Positions 28,848-38,673 of a stretch of DNA of 64,000 bases are shown in pieces; within the stretch, counting starts at the first letter, position 1; each line of letters starts with the position of its first letter. The notes beneath the pieces were generated by a model that was not told where the DNA came from, made no database searches, and saw nothing but the letters and a program-made list of their open reading frames with translations. The stretch lies in assembly GCA_025462645.1 (NCBI GenBank), contig JAOAPB010000045.1:1-64000 (forward strand), given 5' to 3'. The position numbers and the translations under genes were made by a program. This stretch comes from Edaphobacter sp. (GTDB lineage: Bacteria > Acidobacteriota > Terriglobia > Terriglobales > Acidobacteriaceae).

Positions 28848-30213
28848 AGGTACGCCTCCGCATCGCCTCTTTAGGTTGCGATGCAAGGACGCCACTAACG
28901 GCTTCGACTACACCGGAGCGGAAGCGCTGCCATGTGAATTGTTCAGCGCGAACACGCGCCTGCTGACCCATCAAAACAAGCTCGGCGCGATGAGTAAGTG
29001 CCCAGTCGATGCGCTCCGCGATCAGTTCGGGTTGGCAGGGCTCGACGACGAAGCCTTGGACACCGTGGTCGATAAGGTCGGTGGCCGCTGTGCGGTTGGT
29101 CGAGAGGATAGGAAGGCCGCAGGCGAGAGACTCAAGCAGAACCTGGCCGAAGCCTTCGGCGACGGAAGGGAAAACGAACAGATCCGCAGATTGGTAGGCG
29201 GAGACCAGTTCGGTGGCGCTGACCGAGGGCCTGATCTCGACCTGTGAGGCGAAGGGGCGAAAAAGCTCAAGGCCATCGACCACACGGCCACAGATAGTCA
29301 GTTGAACGTTCTTTGTGTCGAGTAGACGGAGCGCTTCGAGAAGATATTTGATGCCCTTGCGTTGGTTGATGCGTCCGACGAAGAGCAGTCGTAGTTTCGA
29401 GCCTGGAGCAGAACGCAGATGGGGCGCTGGGGTGAAGCGGCCTGAGTCTACCCCGTAGGGTACGACGCTAATCGCTGACTCAGGAGTGCCATGCTCGACC
29501 AGGGTATCCCGCGTGAAGGACGAGGCCACGAGAAAATGTGAGGCCATGTTTGTCTCACGGACGAGGTGCTGGAAGTCTTCTTCACGCAGGGATAGCTCCC
29601 ATTCCTGTCGCAGGGAGTCGGCGCAGTCGGGATGGGCATTGAGCTCCTCAGTGAGGATACGACGCATACTGGCGGGATGCGGGTGGAGTTGAAAGAGAAT
29701 GCCCGCACGCGAATAGTGCGAGAAGGCGTCGTAGCCGTAGTAGCTGTAACTGACAAGACCGGCGTTAGTTCGCGAGGCATACCTGCCAGCGGTGCGGCCG
29801 AGCGTGGCATCAGAGTACCGGGTAACTCGGCGTCGGAATGAGAGTGGGACGCGGGGTAGTTTGTCGAGAATAAGAGTGGCGAGGCCGGTAAAGGTGCAAA
29901 GCCTAACCTTGCGAGAGGGTAGCATCGGCTCACTGCGCTGCAGGAGCATGGTGCGAAGGCCGGCTGGCAGGTAGCTCGCAAGCAACTCTGCCCATGGACG
30001 ATCGGAAGGCCAGAAGAGGTCGGTGACAAGCGCCTCAAGCATATCCGCTTCAGAGAGAGCGCGAGCAAGCTGGTATGCGTCGCGCGCTCCGCTCTGGACA
30101 ACGACTGCCTTCTGACGCGACGCCTGTGGTGGATGGCTCTCCGGCAGGGTAGGACGCAATGCCTCTGCGTCGCGGGGTAAGGGCGAGTTACGGATTGTGA
30201 GGGCGGCAGACAT
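28840..30213 (-). CDS. Family-4 glycosyltransferase
   Basis: A 457-residue GT-B enzyme with a ~45-residue polar N-terminal extension. KLRLLFVGRINQRKGIKYLL and PSVAEGFGQVLLESLACGLP (EX7E) mark the donor lobe. The Met at 30213 is preferred; a longer form from 30240 would add nine residues. Confidence 0.87.
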   Translation of the reverse strand: MSAALTIRNSPLPRDAEALRPTLPESHPPQASRQKAVVVQSGARDAYQLARALSEADMLEALVTDLFWPSDRPWAELLASYLPAGLRTMLLQRSEPMLPSRKVRLCTFTGLATLILDKLPRVPLSFRRRVTRYSDATLGRTAGRYASRTNAGLVSYSYYGYDAFSHYSRAGILFQLHPHPASMRRILTEELNAHPDCADSLRQEWELSLREEDFQHLVRETNMASHFLVASSFTRDTLVEHGTPESAISVVPYGVDSGRFTPAPHLRSAPGSKLRLLFVGRINQRKGIKYLLEALRLLDTKNVQLTICGRVVDGLELFRPFASQVEIRPSVSATELVSAYQSADLFVFPSVAEGFGQVLLESLACGLPILSTNRTAATDLIDHGVQGFVVEPCQPELIAERIDWALTHRAELVLMGQQARVRAEQFTWQRFRSGVVEAVSGVLASQPKEAMRRRTYV

Positions 30214-30245
30214 GAGGAGATCTCTCAAATATTCGACCAATAAAA

Positions 30246-31457
30246 TTACAGAAGTGCGTCAAAGTGTTGCTTGAGTTGCTCCGCTGAGGACGACCACGTG
30301 AAGCGCGAGGCGCGGATACGCCCGGCGCGAGAGAATTGATCACAGGCACGCGAATCCGTTAGGAGATTGTGTAGCGCGTCGATATGAGCTTCAGGTTGAG
30401 TGGGGTCGACCAGGAGTGCGGCATCCCCGGCGATCTCAGGAAGAGAAGAAGCGTTGCTGCCAACGACTGGCGCGCCGCAAGCCATAGCCTCGATCACTGG
30501 CAGACCGAAGCCCTCGTAACGGGATGGGAACCAGACTACACTTGCCGCTGCATACAAGGCGTGAAGGACCTCATCCTCGACGAAGCCAAGAAAACGAAAG
30601 TTGGAACCGAGAGCTGCAGCCCTTTCTGTGTACACAGGATGTGAGTGGTTGACGACGGCAACGATGAGATCAGGAAACCGCTTGAGTAGCGCGGGGCAAG
30701 CTGCAAGGATAAGATCTGCGTTTTTGCGGAAGTGCAGGCCGCCGGGAACGAGAATAAAGGGCCGGTCAGCCAGGCCGGCCTGCTCGAGATAGCGCTGCCC
30801 GGCAACTGGAACGGACGCAAAGAAGTGCGGAGTGACGGCGTTGGGGACGACGCGAAGACGCGATGCGATAGATGGAAAGAAGTGCGCGAGGCGGTCTGCG
30901 GAGAAGTGCGAAACGGTGTGGAACATATCTGCCGTTCGCGAGAGCTTGTAAAAGAGCAGCTTCCACTTGAGCCTCTGTTTCCAAAATACGGTGTCCTGCC
31001 GGTGCGCTCCTTGCTCGAAGTAAGCTGCGTCGTGAATGGTGACAGCGAGTAGAGCTTTGCGCGTAGGCACGTAAGATTCTGCGGTGCAGAAGACGACTTG
31101 CGCCTCGGGCCAGAAGGACTCGGCGAAGGGGCGATCGAGAGCGAACCAACGGGCCTGTTGGCGTGAGGTATCGGACGAGAAGGTGTGGTAGTGAAAATTG
31201 GTCCAAGGCCGCCGCACGAGAGGGAGGACGCGTGCTCGATCGCCAGCGTCGGCAAGAACACGGAGATGGACGTCTTTGCGAAGAGCGAGATGCTCAGTCA
31301 ACTGCCGGGCGACTCGACCGGCGCCGGTGGAAGCGTGAATATTACGCAGATGCACGTAAGCCAGCAGGTTGAGGGCAGCGTTCGGTGCGATCTTAGGTGC
31401 AGCGGAAGAACCCGCCGCGTCTAAGGTGGTCGCCGACGCTGTGACAGGCACGATCAT
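30246..31457 (-). CDS. Family-4 glycosyltransferase
   Basis: A 403-residue GT-B enzyme. The acceptor lobe includes NIHASTGAGRVARQLTEHL; the donor lobe has PFILVPGGLHFRKNADLIL and SRYEGFGLPVIEAMACGAPV. The first ~30 residues are non-conserved. ATG at 31457 overlaps the autokinase stop by four bases, so it is translationally coupled. Confidence 0.88.
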   Translation of the reverse strand: MIVPVTASATTLDAAGSSAAPKIAPNAALNLLAYVHLRNIHASTGAGRVARQLTEHLALRKDVHLRVLADAGDRARVLPLVRRPWTNFHYHTFSSDTSRQQARWFALDRPFAESFWPEAQVVFCTAESYVPTRKALLAVTIHDAAYFEQGAHRQDTVFWKQRLKWKLLFYKLSRTADMFHTVSHFSADRLAHFFPSIASRLRVVPNAVTPHFFASVPVAGQRYLEQAGLADRPFILVPGGLHFRKNADLILAACPALLKRFPDLIVAVVNHSHPVYTERAAALGSNFRFLGFVEDEVLHALYAAASVVWFPSRYEGFGLPVIEAMACGAPVVGSNASSLPEIAGDAALLVDPTQPEAHIDALHNLLTDSRACDQFSRAGRIRASRFTWSSSAEQLKQHFDALL

Positions 31458-33775
31458 AAACGAACCGCGTCCTCTTCGGCCTGATGCTTGTAGCGCTGGT
31501 AAGACTCGTAGTATCCACCTTGTCCTTCCTTGACTGCGTCGAAGTCATTGAGGAGAGTGCCAATAAGGCGAACGCGATCACGCTCGAAGAGGTCACGTGC
31601 GCTTGCGGCTTGTTCGCGTGTAGTAATGCCGGCGCGGAAGACTAAGATGGCACCATCCGCGTGGCGGGCGAAGATGCGTGCGTCTGCCATGTGCAGTACG
31701 GGAGGGGTATCGATCAGGATGACGTCGAAGTCACGTTTAAGACGGGCAATCAGATCCCCAACATGAGAAGAGTGTAGTAGTTCGACGACCTCATCTCTGC
31801 CGGTTCCTGCTGGAACGATAGAAATGTTAGGCATAGCGGTTGGTTTGCAGAATGTGTTGAGTGGGGCAAAGTTGAGATCTATGTCTCCACGCAGAATGTC
31901 GCGTACACCGAAGTCATTTGTAACATGCAGTGCCTTGTGTAGTCCGGGCTTGCGAAGATCGCCATCGATCAGAACGACGCGAAGCTTCGATTTACTCAGG
32001 GCCACGCCAAGGTTCGCGGTAATCGTTGTTTTGCCTTCGACCGCGTTTGGGCTGGCAATGACATAGATTCGAGTGTGTGTAGGCGAGGAATCTGAGAGAA
32101 GAATGGAGAAGGTCGCGCTGCGATAGGCTTCAGCCACGATGGAGAAGTTATCATCCCATTTGGCGATCTCGAGTGCCTTCTCCTGCGGAGTATCGGCTGA
32201 TTGACGAGCAATAGTCCGCGAGGCATTGAAGGACGAGAGGATGGCTTTGCGGCGACCGCCTTCCGCTGAGGGAATGGTCCCTAACGCCTGCACATGGAGA
32301 TAGCGCTCAACATCACCAGGAACCCGGAAGACATCGCAGGAGCGATCTTTGAAAAAGGCAAAGCCAATGCCGAAGAGCGATCCAAGCACAAGACCCACAC
32401 CGACGCCATTGCCCCGTCGGGGCGAGATAGCTATCGTAGGCTTGCGTGCGGCGTCGACGATCCGGATCGTCGACGCCTGCATCGCTGAAGCGAAGCCTGC
32501 TTCCTTAGCGCGCTGAAGGAGAGTCTGATAGAGTTGCTGTTCGGACTCCACCTCACGTCGCAGAAGGTTAACCTTCGAGGCTTTTCCAAGATCGGTGGAT
32601 ACGCTTGTCTCCTGCACATGGTATGCGGCCGATAGCATAGCTTCCCGATGGAGAGCGGCATCATACTCATTCTTCATCCGTTTGGCATTGGTGGCGCGTT
32701 CAATGGCCATGCCGGTCTCCACCTCTCCGATCTGAGACCGGAGATGTATCACTTTGGGATTTTCCTCGGTAAGCGGAGGGACTAGCTCTGCCACGCGGCT
32801 GCGCAGATCCGCGAGCTTTTGCTGATACGCCCGATAGCCCGGGCTATCGAGGATGCTCGGGATGCTGTCGGGGTAAGAGCTGCTGGCGACCCGGGATTGT
32901 GCCTCTTTTTCAATACGATCGGCTTGGGCCTTGACCAGTTCGCCCTGCACCTGACGCAGGCGGTCTGCGCCGACGCTTGCGCTCTCCTGACTCAAGACGA
33001 GACCGTTCCCGCCCGTCGCTGCTTCTAGCTCCTTCTGCGACTCCTCCGCCTTGACTCGGACGTCGGCTACCTGACGAGTGAGCCACTCACTCGTCTTCTC
33101 TGCTTCGTTACTACGTGTCTCAAGGTCTTCTTCTTTGTATTCCGCGGTAAGAGTGTTGCAGAACTTCGCCGCGAACTCTGCGTCCCACGAGTCGCAGGTA
33201 ATCTCGACCAGACGGGTTAGGCCGAGTGGCTTGACCTTTACGCTCTTCGCCGTTGCACTGATGAGATCCAGATACGACAGTGGCTCGCTGCGGGGGAGAT
33301 GAAGCGTGCGCTGAAGGCGGGAGAGAAGATCATCACGCTCGATGAACGCGGGGTGCGGTTGTGCCTCCAGGCGACTGACAGTTCGACCAAGCAGAGTATC
33401 ACTTTGCAGGAGCTTGATCTGCGTTTGGATATTCGCTTCGCTCGATGAACTAGCGCCGTCGCCAGTAGGTGCGACTACTCGCATATTCATGAAATCGCCG
33501 TTCAGGCTCTGAATGTCGAGTGATGTTCGGGCGCGGTAGACGGGAAGCGAACCCAAGGTTAAGAGGAAACTCGCAACAACACCGGCGACCGCGAAGGCGG
33601 CGATTACCCACCGCCAGCGGTGCAATGTCCGGTAGTACTCCTTCGCAAGGCTGCCACGAGGTTCATGATCTTCCTGCAAGTACGGCGGAGTCTCATAGGC
33701 TATGTGCTCGAGTTGCGTCGGCGTAACCATCGAAAACTTTGGGACTCGACGACTATCTGAGGAAAAGTTTTGCAT
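31454..33775 (-). CDS. Wzc/ExoP-like chain-length regulator and tyrosine autokinase
   Basis: A 773-residue inner-membrane co-polymerase. A Wzz domain with the first membrane helix (WVIAAFAVAGVVASFLLTLG, about 55-75), a long periplasmic coiled-coil region (about 200-420), a second helix (GVGVGLVLGSLFGIGFAFF, about 465-485) and a cytoplasmic BY-kinase: Walker A SPNAVEGKTTITANL (~575), Walker A' VVLIDGDLRKP, Walker B VILIDTPP. The C-terminus has a short tyrosine cluster (GGYYESYQRY), the usual autophosphorylation tail. It controls polymer length and export together with the Wza-like protein 45 bases upstream. Confidence 0.93.
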   Translation of the reverse strand: MQNFSSDSRRVPKFSMVTPTQLEHIAYETPPYLQEDHEPRGSLAKEYYRTLHRWRWVIAAFAVAGVVASFLLTLGSLPVYRARTSLDIQSLNGDFMNMRVVAPTGDGASSSSEANIQTQIKLLQSDTLLGRTVSRLEAQPHPAFIERDDLLSRLQRTLHLPRSEPLSYLDLISATAKSVKVKPLGLTRLVEITCDSWDAEFAAKFCNTLTAEYKEEDLETRSNEAEKTSEWLTRQVADVRVKAEESQKELEAATGGNGLVLSQESASVGADRLRQVQGELVKAQADRIEKEAQSRVASSSYPDSIPSILDSPGYRAYQQKLADLRSRVAELVPPLTEENPKVIHLRSQIGEVETGMAIERATNAKRMKNEYDAALHREAMLSAAYHVQETSVSTDLGKASKVNLLRREVESEQQLYQTLLQRAKEAGFASAMQASTIRIVDAARKPTIAISPRRGNGVGVGLVLGSLFGIGFAFFKDRSCDVFRVPGDVERYLHVQALGTIPSAEGGRRKAILSSFNASRTIARQSADTPQEKALEIAKWDDNFSIVAEAYRSATFSILLSDSSPTHTRIYVIASPNAVEGKTTITANLGVALSKSKLRVVLIDGDLRKPGLHKALHVTNDFGVRDILRGDIDLNFAPLNTFCKPTAMPNISIVPAGTGRDEVVELLHSSHVGDLIARLKRDFDVILIDTPPVLHMADARIFARHADGAILVFRAGITTREQAASARDLFERDRVRLIGTLLNDFDAVKEGQGGYYESYQRYKHQAEEDAVRL

Positions 33776-33820
33776 ATTTCTACCTAAAGATTGCAGACTT
33801 GTCTTTCGGGCCCCACTAGA

Positions 33821-34819
33821 TTAACGACGATAGATAGCGACGCCAGTCGCGACTTGCAAGATGGCTTCTGCGGCTCGGCGCGCGGAAGACTTGGCGACAC
33901 TATTGGGAATGAAGAGCACATCATTCGCGTATAGCAGCACGTCAGGGGCCTTTCCTTCGAATATTTTTTGGACATCAACTGGAATCTCCCGAGGTTTACC
34001 ATCACCTCCAGGCGCGGGACGCATGATCCTCGATCTTCCTAATGCCGCATCATGGTCGAAACCTTCGGCAAGTGAGATCGCCTGCATTAAAGAGATTGCC
34101 CCGCGCGACGAGATTTGAAATCCTCCTGCCTTATGAACGTTTCCCACAACATAGACAATGTCAGCTTTTGGAATGGAGATCACGTCATTTGGTTCGATCA
34201 GAATGTTGTCTGAGGGATTCTTTGATGCGAGGAGATCATCGAGCGAAAGAGATGCCGTGCTGAAACGGTTTGTGACGTCTGCCTTTGCGTCTATCAGAGG
34301 TAGTTTTCCCCATTTCAGTTGCCGCGTTAATATGACCTGCCCGCCGGCATCCGCTCGGACGCCCCCAGCCAGTGAAATAACCTCGATGAGATGCTTTGGC
34401 CCCTGCAATTGGTGGACGCCCGGATTGTTGACAGACCCAATGATGGAGACCGGCCGACTCTGATCATCGGTGATATTAACGGTGATTTGCGGCGAGTTGA
34501 TGTATTTGCTGAGCTTAGCAGCCAGCTCCATCTTGAACTGTTCAATGGTAAGTCCGAGAGCCTGAATTCTTCCAACCATGGGCAAGTCGACAAAACCGTT
34601 CGGGTCGATTCTGACTGGCTTATCGGAAAGCTCTTCCATGTCGACAACGCGAATGACGATCTGATCTCCCGCACCCAGCACGTACTCAGGTACGGGAGGT
34701 TGGCGCGGTATGAGTGCAGGTTGTGCTATCGCCTGAGAAGCGCAGCAAAATAAAACCATCAACATAATATGTAGACTCGAATTAAGCTTCCGCAATAAGG
34801 ACTTATCCGATAGGAGCAC
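33821..34819 (-). CDS. Wza-like polysaccharide export protein
   Basis: A 332-residue outer-membrane export protein. A signal peptide (hydrophobic core about 17-31) is followed by the Poly_export domain (YVLGAGDQIVIRVVDMEELS through VDLPMVGRIQ) and two SLBB domains (VSIIGSVNNPGVHQL near 130 and VYVVGNVHKAGGFQI near 225). No clear lipobox cysteine is seen, unlike E. coli Wza. The GTG start has GGAGGG only three bases upstream; Met at 34765 would be an alternative but would shorten the signal peptide. Confidence 0.9.
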   Translation of the reverse strand: MLLSDKSLLRKLNSSLHIMLMVLFCCASQAIAQPALIPRQPPVPEYVLGAGDQIVIRVVDMEELSDKPVRIDPNGFVDLPMVGRIQALGLTIEQFKMELAAKLSKYINSPQITVNITDDQSRPVSIIGSVNNPGVHQLQGPKHLIEVISLAGGVRADAGGQVILTRQLKWGKLPLIDAKADVTNRFSTASLSLDDLLASKNPSDNILIEPNDVISIPKADIVYVVGNVHKAGGFQISSRGAISLMQAISLAEGFDHDAALGRSRIMRPAPGGDGKPREIPVDVQKIFEGKAPDVLLYANDVLFIPNSVAKSSARRAAEAILQVATGVAIYRR

Positions 34820-35514
34820 ATACCCTCCAAATGAACTTCAAAAAAGGCCCGGAGCGGTATCGTTCGTGATAATTGCCTAACTTAAAAATTCGAGGACCGT
34901 ATGCGAATGGAATAACTCTCTTACGAAGAAATCCTTCGAGCTCTCTGTTTTGATGGATGTCGATCTTACATGAGAGTAGTCAAAGAGAGCATTGTCGATT
35001 TGCGATGTTGTTATCACGGAGTGACGGTTGACGGTAAATTTTTGATCTCTGGCTACCTATATATCACTCGGTTTTTATTTAAGCGAGGGTATTCAGTGGC
35101 TTAAAGGACTGTTATTCATTTGAATTAATGGTTGCGAGTAAGTAGTACCCGAGATACACAGAATATTGAGTACTCGAAATACTTATTGTGTGTTACCTAA
35201 GTTAGTTACTGCAGTTCTCCTAGGATAAACTTCTTAGCTTCGGCAGTTTAGTCCTGCCTTTATTTCCATCCCGGATTGACGCTAATTGTTCACTCGAGCC
35301 ACTGTTCGACTATTTGGCCCTTGACTAAGCCCACGTTTCCAGAATTGGGACGGAATGCTCTACATTACGGAGCCCACTGCCAGCGTAATCGAGTGCAGGC
35401 CCAAGTAGCTGAGCAACGGTAATTAAGGCAATTTACGACTAGGCGAGAGCCACTGGATCCACCCGCAGTGTGCTCCGAAGCACAGATTGGGAGCTCCGGG
35501 GACGGAGAGAATGT
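34820..35514. other. 695-base non-coding region ahead of the export gene
   Basis: This is the longest gap in the exopolysaccharide cluster and is visibly more AT-rich (about 35030-35200) than the genes around it. It contains short palindromes such as GAGTACTC near 35170. No coding frame is convincing. It probably carries the main promoter for the export-polymerisation operon, with a long leader. I could not pick a clear -35/-10 pair. Confidence 0.45.
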
Positions 35515-36492
35515 CTAGGCGGTGAACTGGGGTTTCATTAAATCCCAGATCTGGCGGATCCCCTGCTCTAAGCTGGTGGTGTGATGCCAACCTAAGGTAT
35601 GGAGGCGGGTGACATCCATGAGCTTGCGAGGTGTGCCGTCGGGCTTGGTGTGGTCGAAGGTGAGTGCGCCATCGAAGCCCAGGACGCGGGCGATGGTTTC
35701 GGCAAGTTCGCGGATGGTGACGTCTTCGCCGGTGCCGATGTTGATGAGGGGTGGGTCGGTCTCTGTGAAGAGGGTAGCGTAGGTGGGTTCGTCCAGGCTG
35801 AGGAGGAAGACGCAGGCATTGGCGAGGTCTTCGGAGTAGAGGAACTCGCGACGGGGAGTGCCGGTGCCCCACACGACGACTTCGTGTCTCCCTGCCGCCT
35901 TGGCTTCGGCGGTCTTGCGGATGAGGGCGGGGAGGACGTGGGAGTTGGCGAGATCGAAGTTATCGCCGGGACCGTAGAGGTTCGTAGGCATGGCGGCGAG
36001 GTACTTTGTTCCATATTGGCGGTTGTAACTCCAACACATCTCGATGCCGGCGATCTTGGCGATAGCGTAGGGGCGGTTGGTGGGCTCGAGAGGGCCGGTG
36101 AGAAGACATGACTCGGGCATAGGCTGCGGGGCAAGCTTGGGGTAGATGCAGGAGGAGCCAAGGAAGAGGAGGCGGTTTACGCCCGTCTTGTACGAGGCTT
36201 CAATGATGTTGCTCTGAATGGCGAGGTTGTCGCGGATGAAGTCGGCGGGGTATGTGTTGTTGGCGAGGATGCCGCCCACCTTAGCTGCGGCTAGGATGAC
36301 GTACTCGGGTTTAGTCTGCGCGAAGAAGGCCCGCACCGCGGGGGCGTCGAGGAGGTTGAGTTCGGCGCGGGTCCGGGTGAGGATGTTGGCGTAGCCGAGG
36401 CGGGTGAGTTCACGCTCGATGGCGGAGCCTACGAGGCCGCGGTGGCCGGCGACGTAGATGCGCGCGTCGAAGGGCATGTGAGGAGTGGGCAA
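35515..36492 (-). CDS. fcl: GDP-L-fucose synthase
   Basis: A 325-residue short-chain dehydrogenase that epimerises and reduces GDP-4-keto-6-deoxymannose to GDP-L-fucose. [20 protein letters not shown] is the NADPH-binding loop, LGSSCIYPK carries the catalytic Ser, and [10 protein letters not shown] is the YxxxK site. [20 protein letters not shown] is a family signature. It follows gmd by 54 bases and completes the two-step GDP-fucose pathway. Confidence 0.95.
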   Translation of the reverse strand: MPTPHMPFDARIYVAGHRGLVGSAIERELTRLGYANILTRTRAELNLLDAPAVRAFFAQTKPEYVILAAAKVGGILANNTYPADFIRDNLAIQSNIIEASYKTGVNRLLFLGSSCIYPKLAPQPMPESCLLTGPLEPTNRPYAIAKIAGIEMCWSYNRQYGTKYLAAMPTNLYGPGDNFDLANSHVLPALIRKTAEAKAAGRHEVVVWGTGTPRREFLYSEDLANACVFLLSLDEPTYATLFTETDPPLINIGTGEDVTIRELAETIARVLGFDGALTFDHTKPDGTPRKLMDVTRLHTLGWHHTTSLEQGIRQIWDLMKPQFTA

Positions 36493-36546
36493 GAAGACCT
36501 CTTAGGTGATGAGTGTTCGGTCCGTTGGACGGAGTTATGGCCCCTT

Positions 36547-37635
36547 CTAGGTTTCGCGGACGTTGTAAGCGTCGTAGCCGTGGCGGATGGCCAAGGCGTC
36601 GCGCTCGGCGGACTTGAGATCGGATTCGACCATTTCCCTGACGAGCTGGTCGAAGGTGGTGCGGGGAGTCCAGCCTAGTTCGCGCCTGGCCTTCGATGGG
36701 TCGCCTAGGAGGGTTTCCACCTCTGTAGGTCGGAAGTAGCGGGGATCGACTGCGACGACTATCTTGCCGTGGGCGTCGGTGGCCTTTTCGTCGATTCCGC
36801 TCCCATGCCAGGTGAGGTTGAGTTCGAGGAGTTTGGCGCAGCGCTGGACGAACTCGCGGACGCTGAACTGCTCGCCGGTGGCAATGACGTAATCCTGAGG
36901 CTTCTCCTGCTGGAGCATGAGCCACTGCATTTCGACGTAGTCGCGGGCGTGACCCCAGTCGCGTTTGGCATCGAGGTTACCGAGGAAAAGGGTCTGCTGT
37001 AGGCCTACCTTGATGCGGGAGAGGGCGCGAGTGATCTTGCGGGTGACGAAGGTCTCGCCGCGCAGGGGACTCTCGTGGTTGAAGAGGATGCCGTTGCAGG
37101 CGTAGATCCCGTAGGCCTCGCGGTAGTTGACGCAGATCCAGAAGGCGTACATCTTGGCGACAGCGTATGGGCTACGCGGGTAGAAGGGTGTGGTCTCTTT
37201 CTGGGGGATCTCTTGGACCAGGCCGTAGAGTTCGCTGGTCGAAGCCTGATAGAACTTTGTCTTCTTTTCGAGGCCAAGAATGCGTATGGCCTCAAGGACG
37301 CGAAGGGGGCCAAGGGCATCAGTCTCGGCGGTGTACTCGGGCTGCTCGAAGGAGACCTGGACGTGAGACTGAGCGCCGAGGTTGTAGATCTCGTCGGGCT
37401 GGACCTTCTGAACGATGTGGATGAGGGACGAAGAGTCCGTTAGGTCGCCGTAATGGAGGACGAGGCGCGGGTGAGGGTTGTGCGGGTCCTCATAGAGGTG
37501 GTCTATGCGCGCGGTGTTGAAGAGAGAGGAGCGCCGCTTAATTCCGTGAACTACGTAGCCTTTGGCGAGGAGAAGCTCTGCGAGGTAGGCTCCGTCCTGG
37601 CCAGTAATTCCTGTGATCAGTGCTTTTTTCAACAA
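36547..37635 (-). CDS. gmd: GDP-mannose 4,6-dehydratase
   Basis: A 362-residue extended SDR enzyme making GDP-4-keto-6-deoxymannose. [20 protein letters not shown] binds [12 protein letters not shown] carries the catalytic Thr/Glu region, [11 protein letters not shown] is the YxxxK site, and [18 protein letters not shown] is the family signature. First gene of the cluster in transcription order. Sequence upstream (37636-37909) has no clear gene. Confidence 0.95.
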   Translation of the reverse strand: MLKKALITGITGQDGAYLAELLLAKGYVVHGIKRRSSLFNTARIDHLYEDPHNPHPRLVLHYGDLTDSSSLIHIVQKVQPDEIYNLGAQSHVQVSFEQPEYTAETDALGPLRVLEAIRILGLEKKTKFYQASTSELYGLVQEIPQKETTPFYPRSPYAVAKMYAFWICVNYREAYGIYACNGILFNHESPLRGETFVTRKITRALSRIKVGLQQTLFLGNLDAKRDWGHARDYVEMQWLMLQQEKPQDYVIATGEQFSVREFVQRCAKLLELNLTWHGSGIDEKATDAHGKIVVAVDPRYFRPTEVETLLGDPSKARRELGWTPRTTFDQLVREMVESDLKSAERDALAIRHGYDAYNVRET

Positions 37636-37909
37636 TGTCTCCCTTGGACCGATGAGTCATGGCGTTCGGCTTAGTTTACTTGAGAGGTCAGTGCATTGCC
37701 GGTGAGGGCGAGGAGATGATGCACGAAGTGGGGTAAGGAGGTCATGTTCGCATTGACGATCATTTGAGCGCAACCATTCCAGGCTTGTGCCTTGAACTGC
37801 AACACTAAAATCAAACGTTCGCTCGGACAGGCTTTTCGCTTGATGTCGAGCAGGCTATTTCGCCTTCATTCTCCAGATCCAGGAACAGAGCAGTAATGAC
37901 CTCCTCGCA

Positions 37910-38105
37910 AGGAATGATTTCCCCGGTGTCATCGAGAACCAGGTGACCTATCAGATTGTCACCAGTCTGCTGGCTACCCCTCATGTCAAAGTCGTTCGCG
38001 CGCAGACCATGTTCCCGACTCCTATGTCTATGTTGTTTTCCAGGATGGCCCGATCTCTACTGGGCGCGCTCGCGTGTCATCGAGCATCTGCAGCAGATCA
38101 GCGGG
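37910..38105 (+). pseudogene. Fragment of a heavy-metal RND efflux pump (CusA/CzcA type)
   Basis: VIENQVTYQIVTSLLATPHV, then KVVRAQTMF, a frame change, SYVYVVFQDGP, another frame change, and DLYWARSRVIEHLQQISG. This is the N-terminal periplasmic porter region of a CusA/CzcA pump. Two frameshifts near 38005 and 38050 and loss of both ends make it dead. Confidence 0.7.
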
Positions 38106-38149
38106 CGAAAATGGTGGTCCTATCCTTCGTCCCAGTCGCTCACGCGCAG

Positions 38150-38241
38150 TCCGGAATTTAAGTGCAATGAGCGCTTCGAATTCCTGGCTTAAATACAACA
38201 TCCTCGCCCTCCATGCCCAATTCCGGGCTTTAAGTGCAGCA
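38150..38241. repeat. Three imperfect ~20-bp repeats, IS21-like terminus
   Basis: TCCGGAATTTAAGTGCAATG (38150), AATTCCTGGCTTAAATACAA (38179) and AATTCCGGGCTTTAAGTGCA (38219) share a TTCC-GG-CTTTAAGTGCA core at roughly 30-40-base intervals. IS21-family ends carry multiple copies of such a motif. The adjacent 38241-38525 open frame has no recognised family. Confidence 0.45.
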
Positions 38242-38560
38242 TGACACTCGGGCAGCCCATTGCCGAGCGGCCCGGCAAGCCGTACTTCGATCCAATCTTT
38301 TCTCTCGAAGCTATCGGATACCTCGAACGCGAGGCTTCGTTTCTCTATCACGACGCAGTGTGGTGTTCATTCGGAGTCGCTCCCCAGAAGTTACGCCGGG
38401 AGGCTGATGTACTTTCCCGACGGGTTTCCCATCCGGGTCTCCAACACCGGCGTTCCGAGTTTCACCTTCTTCGACGAAGGCCAGGCGACTGGCTTGCCCG
38501 ATGTTTTGTACCAATGAGGAGTTAGTGTAGCGCGTTTATGAAGGGCCTAGTAGCGATCGT

Positions 38561-38641
38561 CGAAATAAGACAAACGCCGCCATCGGCGAGTGTTCCATCG
38601 ACGTCCATCAGGAACAGTTTGATCTTGCGGGCTCGGGCCAT
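38561..38641 (-). pseudogene. N-terminal stub of a KdsC-like HAD phosphatase
   Basis: ATG at 38641 opens MARARKIKLFLMDVDGTLAD and GGVCLIS, the nucleophile motif DxDGT(L) of HAD phosphatases, specifically like KDO-8-phosphate phosphatase. Similarity stops after ~27 residues, and unrelated codons follow. Confidence 0.6.
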
Positions 38642-38673
38642 TACTTCGGGCGAAGCGAGGGAAGCAAGGTCCA

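Noticed and set aside
35423-35872. Arg/His-rich open frame overlapping fcl
   Set aside because: Out-of-frame shadow of the GDP-fucose synthase gene.
38241-38525. Two overlapping open frames, one ending PDGFPIRVSNTGVPS and beyond
   Set aside because: No family recognised and frame choice unclear; probably decayed DNA between IS ends and the KdsC stub.
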